Assembly (NCBI GenBank): GCA_030835125.1
Contig: JAUQWM010000051.1
Location: forward strand, 1-64,000
DNA from: Gemmatimonadaceae bacterium
GTDB lineage: Bacteria > Gemmatimonadota > Gemmatimonadetes > Gemmatimonadales > Gemmatimonadaceae
Direction: 5' to 3'
Length of the DNA: 64,000 nucleotides
In this document: positions 27,732-39,680 of the stretch, in pieces
Numbering within the stretch: position 1 is the first letter of the stretch
How the letters are laid out: each line of letters opens with the position of its first letter
Translations under genes and position numbers: made by a program
Notes under the pieces: generated by a model
What the model was told of the DNA's origin: nothing
Seen by the model: only the letters and a program-made list of their open reading frames with translations
The model's database searches: none

Positions 27732-29389
27732 ACGGTCGCCAGGTAGGAGTGGACAAGACGAACGGTGGCCGACCCTTCACCCACCGCCGACGCAACGCGC
27801 TTCCCGGAGCCGCTGCGGGCATCACCCGCCGCGAACACCCCGGGCACGCTGGTCTCGAACAGGAACGGGTCCCGGTCGGGCATCCAGCCCCGGGGACGCC
27901 GACCGTCCCCCACCAGGTCGGGCCCGGTCAGGATGAAACCCTGCTGGTCGAGTTGCACGAGCCCCGACAGCATCTGGGTGCGCGGCGCGGTGCCGATGAA
28001 GATGAACAACCCGCAGGTCGGTTCATCGACGGACTCGCCGGTGACGTCGTTGGCGAGGCACACGCTGCCGAGCCGCGCCTCGCCGCTCACGCCCGTGACG
28101 CGCGTGTTCAGGCGGACCTCGATGTTCGGCGTGGCCTGGATCCGGTCGACCAGGTACTGCGACATGCCCGCGCCCAGCGAACCGCCGCGGAGCACCATCG
28201 TCACCCGGCGTGCATAACGCGAGAAGAACATCGCGCCCTGCCCGGCGGAGTTCGCGCCCCCGATCACCATGACGTCCTGCCCGCGCACCGCGGCCGCCTC
28301 GGTCATCGCGGCGCCGTAGAAGACCCCGGCCCCCACCAGACGGTCGAGCCCGGGGACGTCGAGCCGCCGCACCTCCATCCCCGGCGCCAGGATGACCGCG
28401 TAGGACGACAGCTCGGACCCGTCGGACAGCTTGACGACGCGGTACGGGTCATCGCGGCGGATCTCCACCACTTCCTGCGGCGCGACGATCTCGGCGCCGA
28501 ACCGGCGCGCCTGGGCCACCGCGCGGCGACTCAGCTCGGATCCCGAGATCCCGCTGGGAAAGCCCAGGTAGTTCTCGATCTGCGAACTGGTGCCCGCCTG
28601 GCCGCCCGGGGCGTGGCTCTCCACCAGCACGGTCCGCAGTCCTTCGGACGCGCCATACACCGCACCCGCCAGCCCCGCCGGCCCCCCACCGATCACGATC
28701 AGGTCGCAGAACGGCATGCTGGGCGTGAGGCGCATCCCGATCCGTTCCGCCAGGCTGCGGACGTCGGGCTGGACGAGCACCGACCCGTCCGGCAGGAAGA
28801 CGACCGGCAGTCGCTTCAGGTCCGGCGAGTGGAGCAGCGCCAGCTCGCGCATCGCCGCGTCGCGATCGAGGTCGATCCACTGGTACGGGTAGATGTTGCT
28901 GGAGAGGAAGTCCTTCACCGCGAACGACTCGGCCGACAGCGCGGTCCCCGCCACGCGCACCCCTTCCCAGCGCGGCCGGACGCGCGTGGCCCATTCGGCC
29001 AGCAGCTCGTCGAGGATCGGGTAGAGGCGCTCGGACGGCGGGTCCCACGGCTTGGTGAGGTACTGGTCGAGCCCGATCTTGTTGATCGCCGTGATGGCAG
29101 TCTCGGTGTCGGCGTACGCGGTGAGCAGCACCTTCCGCGCCTCCGGGTACAGCACGATCGCCTCGATGAGAAACTGGGTGCCCGTCATCCCGGGCATCCG
29201 TTCGTCGACCATGAACAGCGCCACGTCGGCGGCCCGCTGCTTGAGCTGCCGGACCACGTCGAGGGCCTCGGTGCCCGAGCCGACCTTCACGATGCGATAG
29301 TCGGTCCGCAGGTGCGAGCGCAGGTCACGCTCGATCGCGTTCAGGACATCAGGTTCGTCGTCGACTACAAGGACTACCGGCTTGCTCAT
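27728..29389 (-). CDS. Fused response regulator/thioredoxin-reductase-like flavoprotein
   Basis: A 553-residue three-part protein. The receiver domain (1-125) has acidic residues D10-D11, phosphoacceptor D62 (in VDERMPG), T90 and K113 (LTKPW). A Trx/Grx-like segment (about 140-215) has LPVVFLPDGS but no CxxC. The C-terminal pyridine-nucleotide oxidoreductase (about 222-553) has the FAD motif VIGGGPAGLAG and the second dinucleotide motif VMVIGGANSAGQGA. Where thioredoxin reductases carry CATC, this protein reads VFYGAAMTEA, so the redox-active pair is missing. The ATG at 29389 starts the receiver; upstream codons overlap the cox15 promoter side. It is coupled to the histidine kinase gene. Confidence 0.9.
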   Translation of the reverse strand: MSKPVVLVVDDEPDVLNAIERDLRSHLRTDYRIVKVGSGTEALDVVRQLKQRAADVALFMVDERMPGMTGTQFLIEAIVLYPEARKVLLTAYADTETAITAINKIGLDQYLTKPWDPPSERLYPILDELLAEWATRVRPRWEGVRVAGTALSAESFAVKDFLSSNIYPYQWIDLDRDAAMRELALLHSPDLKRLPVVFLPDGSVLVQPDVRSLAERIGMRLTPSMPFCDLIVIGGGPAGLAGAVYGASEGLRTVLVESHAPGGQAGTSSQIENYLGFPSGISGSELSRRAVAQARRFGAEIVAPQEVVEIRRDDPYRVVKLSDGSELSSYAVILAPGMEVRRLDVPGLDRLVGAGVFYGAAMTEAAAVRGQDVMVIGGANSAGQGAMFFSRYARRVTMVLRGGSLGAGMSQYLVDRIQATPNIEVRLNTRVTGVSGEARLGSVCLANDVTGESVDEPTCGLFIFIGTAPRTQMLSGLVQLDQQGFILTGPDLVGDGRRPRGWMPDRDPFLFETSVPGVFAAGDARSGSGKRVASAVGEGSATVRLVHSYLATV

Positions 29390-29553
29390 CTCCGGACGGC
29401 TTCGGGTCCTTTCCGGCCGCGGTCCCGCGGCCTCGCTCCCCCGCGCACGCTCGGGAACGGGAGACGAAGGTAACGCCGGTGGAGCGCCGGGCGCGACTCT
29501 GCCGAGGTATCTTCCGGCCCGGTCCGCCTCGTCTCCCTCCACCGCAGGTCCCG

Positions 29554-30558
29554 ATGGTCACCCAATCCAGGCACAGGCGCGCGCTGCAGCGCTGGCTCGT
29601 CGCAACGGCCCTGGCCGTCGTGGCGACCGTTGCCGTCGGCGGGGCGACCCGCCTTACGGAAAGCGGGCTCTCCATCACCGAGTGGAAGCCGGTCACCGGG
29701 GTCATTCCTCCCCTCACCGACGCGGCCTGGCGGGATGCCTTTGCGCAGTACCAGCGCATCCCGGAAGCGCAGACGGTCCATGCCGGCATCACGCTCGACC
29801 AGTTCCGGACCCTCTACTGGTGGGAATGGGCGCACCGGTTCGTGGCGCGCTTCGTGGGCCTGGTGGTCGCGGTGCCGTTCCTGTTCTTCTGGTGGCGCGG
29901 GTGGATCCCGCAGCCCCTGGTGCGCCGACTCGCATCGCTGCCGGTCCTGGTGCTCGCCCAGGGCGCGCTCGGGTGGTACATGGTCACGAGCGGTCTCTCG
30001 GAGCGGACCGATGTGAGCCAGTATCGGCTGGTCGCGCACCTGTCGCTGGCGCTGCTGATCTACGTGATCGCCGTCTGGACGGCGAGCGAACTGGCCGATG
30101 TCCCGTCCCGCGGCCGCGCGCCCGGAACGGTGCGGCGGAGCCTGACGGCCCTCACCACGCTGGCCATCGTGACGATCATGTCCGGTGGTTTCGTCGCCGG
30201 GCTCGACGCGGGGCACATCTTCAACGAGTTCCCGTTGATGGGCGGGCGTGTGGTTCCCGATGGATACGGCGCGGGCGTTCGCAACCTGTTCGAAAACCCG
30301 ATCGCCGCGCAGTTCAACCATCGGGTGCTCGCGGTGCTGCTTGCCCTGGCCGCGTGGGTGACCTGGGGCGCGGCGGAACGGGGCTGGCCAGCGGAAGCGC
30401 GGCGCTGGATGCGGTTGTCAGCCGCGATTGCCGTGCTCCAGGTGACGCTGGGCGTGTCGACGCTGCTGTTGGCCGTCCCCGTCGCCCTGGCGGTTGCACA
30501 TCAACTCGGCGCCGTCGGCCTGCTCACAGCGCTGGTCGTCGCGAGACAGCGTTCCTGA
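29554..30558 (+). CDS. Heme A synthase (COX15/CtaA family)
   Basis: A 334-residue inner-membrane enzyme that oxidises heme O to heme A for aa3-type cytochrome oxidase. Eight hydrophobic helices are visible. The paired heme-ligand histidines are in WEWAHRFVARFVG and VAHLSLAL of the N-terminal half, and QFNHRVLA and AVAHQLG of the C-terminal half. The N-terminal GGATRLTESGLSITEW is the COX15 signature. This is one of only two plus-strand genes in the window. It diverges from the receiver fusion across a 164-bp gap and converges on rel. The ATG at 29554 is preferred over an in-frame upstream extension lacking family similarity. Confidence 0.95.
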   Translation: MVTQSRHRRALQRWLVATALAVVATVAVGGATRLTESGLSITEWKPVTGVIPPLTDAAWRDAFAQYQRIPEAQTVHAGITLDQFRTLYWWEWAHRFVARFVGLVVAVPFLFFWWRGWIPQPLVRRLASLPVLVLAQGALGWYMVTSGLSERTDVSQYRLVAHLSLALLIYVIAVWTASELADVPSRGRAPGTVRRSLTALTTLAIVTIMSGGFVAGLDAGHIFNEFPLMGGRVVPDGYGAGVRNLFENPIAAQFNHRVLAVLLALAAWVTWGAAERGWPAEARRWMRLSAAIAVLQVTLGVSTLLLAVPVALAVAHQLGAVGLLTALVVARQRS

Positions 30559-30562
30559 ATCC

Positions 30563-30666
30563 AGAGGTCGGAGGTCGGAGGTCGGAGGTCGGAGGCCAGA
30601 GACCTGAGCCGAGTCACGAGTCACGCGTCACGAGTCACGAGTCACTAGTCACGACTCACGACTCCT
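30563..30666. repeat. Two adjoining heptanucleotide repeat arrays between cox15 and rel
   Basis: 30563-30604 holds agaggtc, ggaggtc three times, ggaggcc, agagacc. 30611-30666 holds gagtcac twice, gcgtcac, gagtcac twice, tagtcac, gactcac, gactcct. Both have period 7. The second unit is the same as in the hut region at 6547. The array fills the convergent gap and includes the rel stop codon. Confidence 0.92.
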
Positions 30667-32830
30667 CAGTGACCCGCTCCCGCCGTGCGACGTCCACGAT
30701 GCCTTTGACCCGCCGCACCGCCTTCATCACCTTCTGCAGGTGGGCGAGGTTCTCGACGTCGACCAGCGCCGCCCCCGTCACGCGGCCGTCGATCGACTTG
30801 AGTTCGAGGCTGCGGATGTCGGTGCCTGACGCGCTCACGGCCGCGGCCACGTCGGCGTAGAGGCCGCGCCGATCGTTGGCCTCGAGGCCGAGCCTGACGA
30901 GGAAGCGCTCCCCCGGCTGCTCCGTCCAGTCGATCTCGAGGCGCCGCTCCGGCTCGTGGGCGAGGTGGAGCAGGTTGGGGCAGTCGGAGCGGTGGATGCT
31001 CACACCGCGCCCGCGGGTGACGTACCCGACCACCGTGTCCCCGGGCACCGGCTGGCAGCACTGTGCATACCGGACCATGAGCCCGTCGGCGCCCTGGATC
31101 CGGATGCCGCGCGACGTGCCGCGAACACGGTCCATGAGGCGCTCGAGCGCCGACGGCTTGGAGGGCGGCTCTGGCGAAGCCTCCTGGTCCGGGTAGATCG
31201 CCTTCATCGCCTGGGCGATGGGCAGGTCCCCCTGGCCCACCGAGGCGATCAGGTGGTGCCCGTCGTTGAGGTTGAGGGTCCGCGCCGCGCGGAGGATCGC
31301 GTCGTCATCCAGCTTCGGGTACCGCCGCTTCCGCACCTCGCGCTCGAGGATCTCGCGCCCCACCCGCTCCGACGACTGGTTCTCCTCGATCCGCAGCCAC
31401 TGCCGGATCTTGTGCCGCGCCCGTCCCGTCCGCACGTGCGACAGCCAGTCCCGGCTGGGCTTGGCGTTAGGCGACGTGATGATCTCGACCGTTTCCGAGT
31501 TGCGGAGCTGCCGGCTGAGCGGCGCGATCTTCCCGTTGACCTTCGCCCCGGCGCAGTGCACGCCGACCTCGGTGTGCACCGCGAACGCGAAGTCGATCGG
31601 CGTCGCCCCCTTCGGGAGCTGGATCACGTCCCCCGTCGGCGTGAAGACGAAGATCTCGTCCTGGTACAGGTCGAGCTTCAGGAACTCGAGGAACTCGGCC
31701 GGGTCCTTGGCGTCGAGCTGGAGCTCGAGTACCTGGCGGAACCACTGGAGGTGGCGGTCGAGTTCATCCTGCGACTTGGCGTCCGTCTTGTAGCGCCAGT
31801 GCGCCGCGATGCCGATCTCCGCCGTGCGGTGCATTTCCCGCGTGCGGATCTGGATCTCGTACAGCTGCCGCCCCGGGCCGAAGACCGTCGTGTGCAGCGA
31901 CTGGTAGCCGTTCGACTTCGGCTGCGCGATGTAGTCCTTGATCCGCTCCTGCAGCGGCGTCCAGCCGTCGTGGATCACGCCCAGCGCGTGGTAGCAGTCC
32001 GGCACGGTGTTCACGAGCACCCGGATCGCGAGGAGGTCGTAGATCTCCTCGTAGGGGCGCTCCCGCTTCTCCATCTTGCTGAAGATCGACCACAGGTGCT
32101 TGGCGCGCCCCGAGACGTCGACGTTCGCGATGCCCGCGTCGGTGAGCACGCGCTGCAACGGCTCGGCCATCTGCCGGATCAGTTCCTCGCGCTCGACGCG
32201 GCGCGCCGCCACCAGCTTCGCCAGCTTCCGGTAGTCGGTGGGTTCGAGGAACTTGAAGGCCAGGTCCTCGAGCTCCCAGCGCATCTTCGCCATGCCGAAG
32301 CGGTGCGCGAGCGGCGCGTACAGGTCGCGCGTCTCCAGCGAGATGCGGCGCTGCTTGTCCTCGGGCAGCGATTCCAGCGTCCGCATGTTGTGCAGCCGGT
32401 CGGCGAGCTTGATGATGATCACCCGCGCGTCCTTGGCGATCGACACCAGCAGCTTGCGGTAGTTCTCGACCTGCCGCTCCTCGGTGCTGTGGAGCGGGAG
32501 CACCCCGATCTTGGTGAGCCCGTCCACGATCTGCGTAATCTCGGTGCCGAACTCGCGCTCCACGTCCTCGATGGTGACGGCCGTGTCCTCGACGACGTCG
32601 TGGATCAGCCCCGCGGCGACCGTGATCGAGTCGAGCTGCAGGTCCGACAGGATGCGCGCGACCTCGATGCAGTGCGTGACGAACGGGTCGCCGTTCTTCC
32701 GGAACTGCCCCTCGTGCGCGGCCGCGCTGAACCGGTAGGCGCGCGCCAGCAGCTCGACATCCAACCGCTCCAGGTTCGGATCGGTCGGCGCCCAGCCCGG
32801 GATGAACTCGGTACGAAGAGTAGAAGCCAA
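30656..32830 (-). CDS. Bifunctional (p)ppGpp synthetase/hydrolase (Rel/SpoT)
   Basis: A 724-residue Rel-Spo homologue controlling the stringent-response alarmone. The HD hydrolase domain (about 30-190) contains VTHCIEVARIL and the HD pair in GLIHDVVEDTAVT. The synthetase domain (about 230-350) contains the G-loop-type KMEKRERPYEEIYDLLAIRV and NGYQSLHTTVFGP. TGS (about 385-445; VFTPTGDVIQLPKGATPIDF), a helical/CC region, and a C-terminal ACT domain complete it. Both catalytic domains look intact, so the enzyme is probably bifunctional. The start appears to be TTG at 32830 (no ATG nearby); an internal start near LDVELLARAY is possible. Confidence 0.95.
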   Translation of the reverse strand: MASTLRTEFIPGWAPTDPNLERLDVELLARAYRFSAAAHEGQFRKNGDPFVTHCIEVARILSDLQLDSITVAAGLIHDVVEDTAVTIEDVEREFGTEITQIVDGLTKIGVLPLHSTEERQVENYRKLLVSIAKDARVIIIKLADRLHNMRTLESLPEDKQRRISLETRDLYAPLAHRFGMAKMRWELEDLAFKFLEPTDYRKLAKLVAARRVEREELIRQMAEPLQRVLTDAGIANVDVSGRAKHLWSIFSKMEKRERPYEEIYDLLAIRVLVNTVPDCYHALGVIHDGWTPLQERIKDYIAQPKSNGYQSLHTTVFGPGRQLYEIQIRTREMHRTAEIGIAAHWRYKTDAKSQDELDRHLQWFRQVLELQLDAKDPAEFLEFLKLDLYQDEIFVFTPTGDVIQLPKGATPIDFAFAVHTEVGVHCAGAKVNGKIAPLSRQLRNSETVEIITSPNAKPSRDWLSHVRTGRARHKIRQWLRIEENQSSERVGREILEREVRKRRYPKLDDDAILRAARTLNLNDGHHLIASVGQGDLPIAQAMKAIYPDQEASPEPPSKPSALERLMDRVRGTSRGIRIQGADGLMVRYAQCCQPVPGDTVVGYVTRGRGVSIHRSDCPNLLHLAHEPERRLEIDWTEQPGERFLVRLGLEANDRRGLYADVAAAVSASGTDIRSLELKSIDGRVTGAALVDVENLAHLQKVMKAVRRVKGIVDVARRERVTEES

Positions 32831-32924
32831 GGATGACGTGGAACGTGGAAAACAGCGGGAGTCAGTTCCGCCGTCGGGTCAAGCACCCCGCGGTTTTGCA
32901 GTCTGGCAGTTTCCGGTCTTTCGG

Positions 32925-32994
32925 TTCTGCACTCTGCAATCTGCACTCTGCACTCTGCACTCTGCACTCTGCACTCTGCACTCTGCACTCACCC
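32925..32994. repeat. Heptanucleotide tandem repeat (ctctgca)n
   Basis: Ten 7-bp units: ttctgca, ctctgca, atctgca, then six perfect ctctgca copies and a decayed ctcaccc. It lies in the rel-radC gap and ends at the radC stop codon. Weaker 7-bp periodicity continues leftward (for example acgtgga twice near 32835). It is the most regular array in the window. Confidence 0.95.
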
Positions 32995-33710
32995 TACCCC
33001 AGCAGTCCCGACTCAGCGAAGGAGGCATACCTCCCCCTTCCTATGATTACATGATCGTGCACCGGAATGTCGAGCAGTTTGCCCGCCGCGACCAACTGTG
33101 ATGTCACTTTTCTGTCGTCGGCGGAGGGCGTCGGGTCGCCTGACGGATGGTTGTGGACCAGGATGATCGACGCCGCGCGCTCGGCGATCGCCTCCCGGAA
33201 CACTTCGCGCGGGTGCACGAGCGAAGCGCTGAGGAGCCCGCGGGTCACCGTCACGTCGCGCTCCAGCCGATGCTGCGTGTCCAGGACAGCGACGTGGAAT
33301 TCCTCGACCGGGAGGTCCTCCAGGCGGGGGGCGAAGTACCGGTAGACATCCATCGGACCGGAGACCGGCGCGCCGATGCTCCGCGTCTCGGCGGCCAGCC
33401 GCCTCCCGAGCTCCAGCGCCGCATGCAGCACGACCGCCCTCGCCGGTCCCACGCCGTTCACAGCCTGGATGGAGGCCACCGGTGAGGAGGCCAGCCGCCT
33501 CAACGATCCACCGCTGCGCGCGAAGACCTGCTGGGCCAGGTCGAGCGCTGATCGACCACCGGCGCCACTGCCGATCACCAGGGCGAGCAACTCGACCGCA
33601 CTCAGCGCCGACGCCCCCAGCCTGGTCAGCCGTTCGCGGGGGCGCTCGGCGGCGGGCATCTCACTGATCCGCAGCCCCTGATGCGCATCGGCGGCGTCCC
33701 GATCCTCCAT
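32994..33710 (-). CDS. radC: RadC/JAB-domain protein
   Basis: A 238-residue RadC-family protein. A UPF0758 N-terminal helical/HhH region (VNGVGPARAVVLHAALEL, about 85-105) precedes the MPN/JAMM metalloprotease-like domain with EFHVAVLDTQHRL and the zinc motif HNHPSGDPTPSADD (HxHx7SxxD, about residue 187). Historically named for DNA repair, its biochemical activity is uncertain. The ATG at 33710 follows a 115-bp gap from secA. The stop codon lies in the ctctgca repeat array. Confidence 0.94.
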   Translation of the reverse strand: MEDRDAADAHQGLRISEMPAAERPRERLTRLGASALSAVELLALVIGSGAGGRSALDLAQQVFARSGGSLRRLASSPVASIQAVNGVGPARAVVLHAALELGRRLAAETRSIGAPVSGPMDVYRYFAPRLEDLPVEEFHVAVLDTQHRLERDVTVTRGLLSASLVHPREVFREAIAERAASIILVHNHPSGDPTPSADDRKVTSQLVAAGKLLDIPVHDHVIIGRGRYASFAESGLLG

Positions 33711-33825
33711 GTGCGACTCCTGTCGTCGGTGGAGTCACACCGATAGCGGATCGTCGCCGCAACCGCTTCATCCTGGTCGCGCCGGGCGTGTCATGGCAAC
33801 GCACCAGGAGAATGGAAGGCCGAGA

Positions 33826-37176
<3,351 letters not shown>

Positions 37177-37184
37177 GCCTGCCT

Positions 37185-37808
37185 CTATCGGTACAACCCG
37201 TTGGATTCGATGTAGCTGGCCACGGCATCGGTCACGAAGCCGCGGATCGGACGTCCGGCGCGGACGCGCGCGCGGATCTCGGTCGAGGACACATCCACCC
37301 GGCGCGTGGGAATGACCCGCGGCGCCGACGCCCCTGGCCCGCCGATCGCGCGCACCCGCGCGATGACGTCCTCGAGCGCCCGTTCATCCGGAGGCGCACC
37401 GGCGGCCGACGCCCGCGTCAGCACCACGACGTGGGCCAGGCTCACGACGCGGGCGGGATCGCGCCACTGGTCGAGCAGCGCGAACGCGTCCGCGCCCAGC
37501 AGCAGGAACCGCTCAGAGTCCGGCAAACGGCGGGCATACTCCTCCAGGGTCTCGACCGTGAAAGATAAGCCGGTTCGCTGGATCTCGATTTCATCCACCG
37601 AGAAGCGGGCATCCCCCTGGGTCATCACCTGCAGCATCCGGAGCCGGTGTCCGGCTGGCGCCGCTTCCTGGTGCTGCTTGAGCGGCTGCTGCGCTGCCGG
37701 GATGAACACCAGCCGGTCGAGGGCGAGGTGATCGACGGCGTCGGATGCGGCCAGCAAATGGCCCGTATGGGGAGGGTCGAATGTCCCGCCCATCAGGGCG
37801 ACGCGCAC
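37185..37808 (-). CDS. nadD: Nicotinate-nucleotide adenylyltransferase
   Basis: A 207-residue NadD that converts nicotinate mononucleotide and ATP to nicotinic acid adenine dinucleotide in NAD synthesis. The nucleotidyltransferase signature MGGTFDPPHTGHLLAA (GTFDPxHxGH, residues 6-21) and the C-terminal VDVSSTEIRARVRAG (SST motif with Arg) are intact. It is 8 bp from secA and 4 bp from bamD on the same strand, so co-transcription is likely although the functions differ. Confidence 0.96.
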   Translation of the reverse strand: MRVALMGGTFDPPHTGHLLAASDAVDHLALDRLVFIPAAQQPLKQHQEAAPAGHRLRMLQVMTQGDARFSVDEIEIQRTGLSFTVETLEEYARRLPDSERFLLLGADAFALLDQWRDPARVVSLAHVVVLTRASAAGAPPDERALEDVIARVRAIGGPGASAPRVIPTRRVDVSSTEIRARVRAGRPIRGFVTDAVASYIESNGLYR

Positions 37809-37812
37809 GATC

Positions 37813-38586
37813 CTAGCGCGTGCCCGGCACCGCCGGCGCAGTCACGACCGGGGTGCAGATGGCCGCGACCTCGGGGTCGTTCGGGTACTTCTCGCGCAGC
37901 GTCTTGCAGACGTCCGCCTTGTCGTCCTTGTACTTGATCGCCTCATAGGCCTGCGCCAGCTGCAGCAACGCATCCCGCGACCGCGCCGTGTTGGGGTACT
38001 TGGTCACCACGTCCCGCAAGTAGATGATCGCGGAGTCGTAGGCCTTTCGCCGCATGTAGTGCATGCCGGCTTCGTAGTCCTTGGTCGCGAACCACTCCTG
38101 CAGCAGGGAGAGTTGCGCGGTGGCCGAGTCGCGCCACTCACTGTCGGGATAAAGCCCGAGCAGGGTCTCGTAGGTCCCGGCGGCGACGCTCCCGTACTGG
38201 GCGTCCAGCACGGGACGGCGCCACATCGCCTGGTATTCCTTTGCCGAGCGGTACAGCGCGTCGTCGGCCAGCGAATCGGTCGCGAAGCTCTCGGACAACC
38301 GCCCGTACGACTGGGCCGCCAGCAGGTGCTCACCGCGAGACGAATACGCCTCGGCGAGGTGGAAGTGCGAGGGAGGCAGGAGCGTGTCGCGGGCCGGGAG
38401 TTCGAGCGTCAGCTTCTCGAAGATCTGGACTGCGTAGTCCCACTTCCGGAGCTGCAGTTGCTGCAGCCCGGCCACGTACAGCGCCTCGTTGTTCGGGTAC
38501 TGGCGCAGGTTGAACGTTCGCATGCAGCCGGCGAACGTTATCAGCGCGACTCCGACAGCGAGCGCGTGCTTTCTTGAAAGGGGCAT
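37813..38586 (-). CDS. bamD: Outer-membrane assembly lipoprotein BamD-like
   Basis: A 257-residue lipoprotein of the BAM complex that inserts beta-barrels into the outer membrane. The signal peptide ends with the lipobox FAGC (Cys about residue 21). The mature part is all TPR-like helices: YVAGLQQLQLRKWDYAVQIFEKL, HFHLAEAYSSRGEHLLAAQSYGRL and MHYMRRKAYDSAIIYLRDVV, the last typical of BamD. The start is the ATG at 38586; the upstream TTG at 38598 is weaker. It is adjacent to nadD. Other BAM components are not in the window. Confidence 0.87.
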   Translation of the reverse strand: MPLSRKHALAVGVALITFAGCMRTFNLRQYPNNEALYVAGLQQLQLRKWDYAVQIFEKLTLELPARDTLLPPSHFHLAEAYSSRGEHLLAAQSYGRLSESFATDSLADDALYRSAKEYQAMWRRPVLDAQYGSVAAGTYETLLGLYPDSEWRDSATAQLSLLQEWFATKDYEAGMHYMRRKAYDSAIIYLRDVVTKYPNTARSRDALLQLAQAYEAIKYKDDKADVCKTLREKYPNDPEVAAICTPVVTAPAVPGTR

Positions 38587-38747
38587 GGCGGGTGGCAAAG
38601 TACCCGTCGATCGGTCGGCGGTTCAGGAGCGGAAGCGCTTGTAAACACGGCGCTTCCGGCGAACCGCTAAAGATAATGCGTCGCCGTCGACGCCGCGGGA
38701 AAAGGACCGGACCTGGATCTGCGTCCTGGCCCCTCCCTGCAGTCGCC

Positions 38748-39680
38748 CTATCCCAGGACCCGGCGGAAGTGTTCGATGGTCTTCAGGACCCCTTCGCGGA
38801 GGGGGACCGCCGGCTCCCAGCCCAGCAGTGTCCGGGCGCGGGTAATATCCGGCTTCCGCACCTTGGGATCGTCGGTAGGCAGCGGCCGGCTGACGATCGG
38901 CGACGACGTCCCCGTCAGTTCCACCACCAGCTCGGCCAGCTGGCGGACGGTGAACTCGTTGGGGTTGCCAATATTGGTCGGGTCGGCATCCCCTTTCATG
39001 AAGAGCCGGTAGATCCCCTCGACCTCATCCGAGACGAAGCAGAACGACCGCGTCTGGGAGCCGTCCCCGTAGATGGTCAGCGGCTCGCCCGTCAGCGCCT
39101 GGACGATGAAGTTCGAGACCACCCGGCCGTCGCGCGGCCGCATCCGCGGCCCGTAGGTGTTGAAGATCCGGACGATCCGCGTGTCCACGCCGTGGTAGCG
39201 ATGGTACGCCATGGTCATGGCCTCGGCGAAGCGCTTGGCCTCGTCGTAGACGCCGCGCGGCCCGATCGGGTTCACGTTGCCCCAGTACTCCTCGGTCTGG
39301 GGGTGCACGAGCGGGTCGCCGTAGACCTCGGACGTCGACGCGAGGAAGAACCGCGCCCCCTTCGCCTTGGCCAGCCCGAGCGCGTTATGCGTCCCCAGCG
39401 CGCCGACCTTCAGCGTGGCGATGGGGTGCTCGAGATAGTCCACCGGGCTGGCCGGCGACGCGAAGTGCAGGATGCCGTCGAGCGGGCCGGCCACGTATGT
39501 GTACGTGGAGATGTTGTGGCGCACGAACTCGTACCGCTCGTGGCCCATCAGGTGGGCGATGTTGTCCGGGTTGCCAGTGATGAAGTTGTCGAGCCCGACG
39601 ACGGAGTGTCCGTCCGCGAGAAAGCGGTCGGTGAGGTGCGACCCGAGGAACCCGGCACCACCGGTGATCATCACCCTCAT
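38748..39680 (-). CDS. UDP-glucuronate decarboxylase (UDP-xylose synthase)
   Basis: A 310-residue extended SDR. It begins with the NAD motif GGAGFLGSH and has the family-specific [19 protein letters not shown], the catalytic region [14 protein letters not shown] and the Tyr-Lys pair in GVYDEAKR. It decarboxylates UDP-glucuronate to UDP-xylose. The ATG at 39680 overlaps the UDP-glucose dehydrogenase stop (ATGA), which places its substrate-producing enzyme directly upstream. The 161-bp gap to bamD downstream shows no recognisable terminator. Confidence 0.96.
   Translation of the reverse strand: MRVMITGGAGFLGSHLTDRFLADGHSVVGLDNFITGNPDNIAHLMGHERYEFVRHNISTYTYVAGPLDGILHFASPASPVDYLEHPIATLKVGALGTHNALGLAKAKGARFFLASTSEVYGDPLVHPQTEEYWGNVNPIGPRGVYDEAKRFAEAMTMAYHRYHGVDTRIVRIFNTYGPRMRPRDGRVVSNFIVQALTGEPLTIYGDGSQTRSFCFVSDEVEGIYRLFMKGDADPTNIGNPNEFTVRQLAELVVELTGTSSPIVSRPLPTDDPKVRKPDITRARTLLGWEPAVPLREGVLKTIEHFRRVLG

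Noticed and set aside
32925-32994. CRISPR-like array
   Set aside because: The unit is 7 bp with no spacers, and no cas genes are near; it is a simple tandem repeat.
38587-38747. Rho-independent terminator between bamD and UDP-xylose synthase genes
   Set aside because: Only weak complementarity and no T-tract on the relevant strand.
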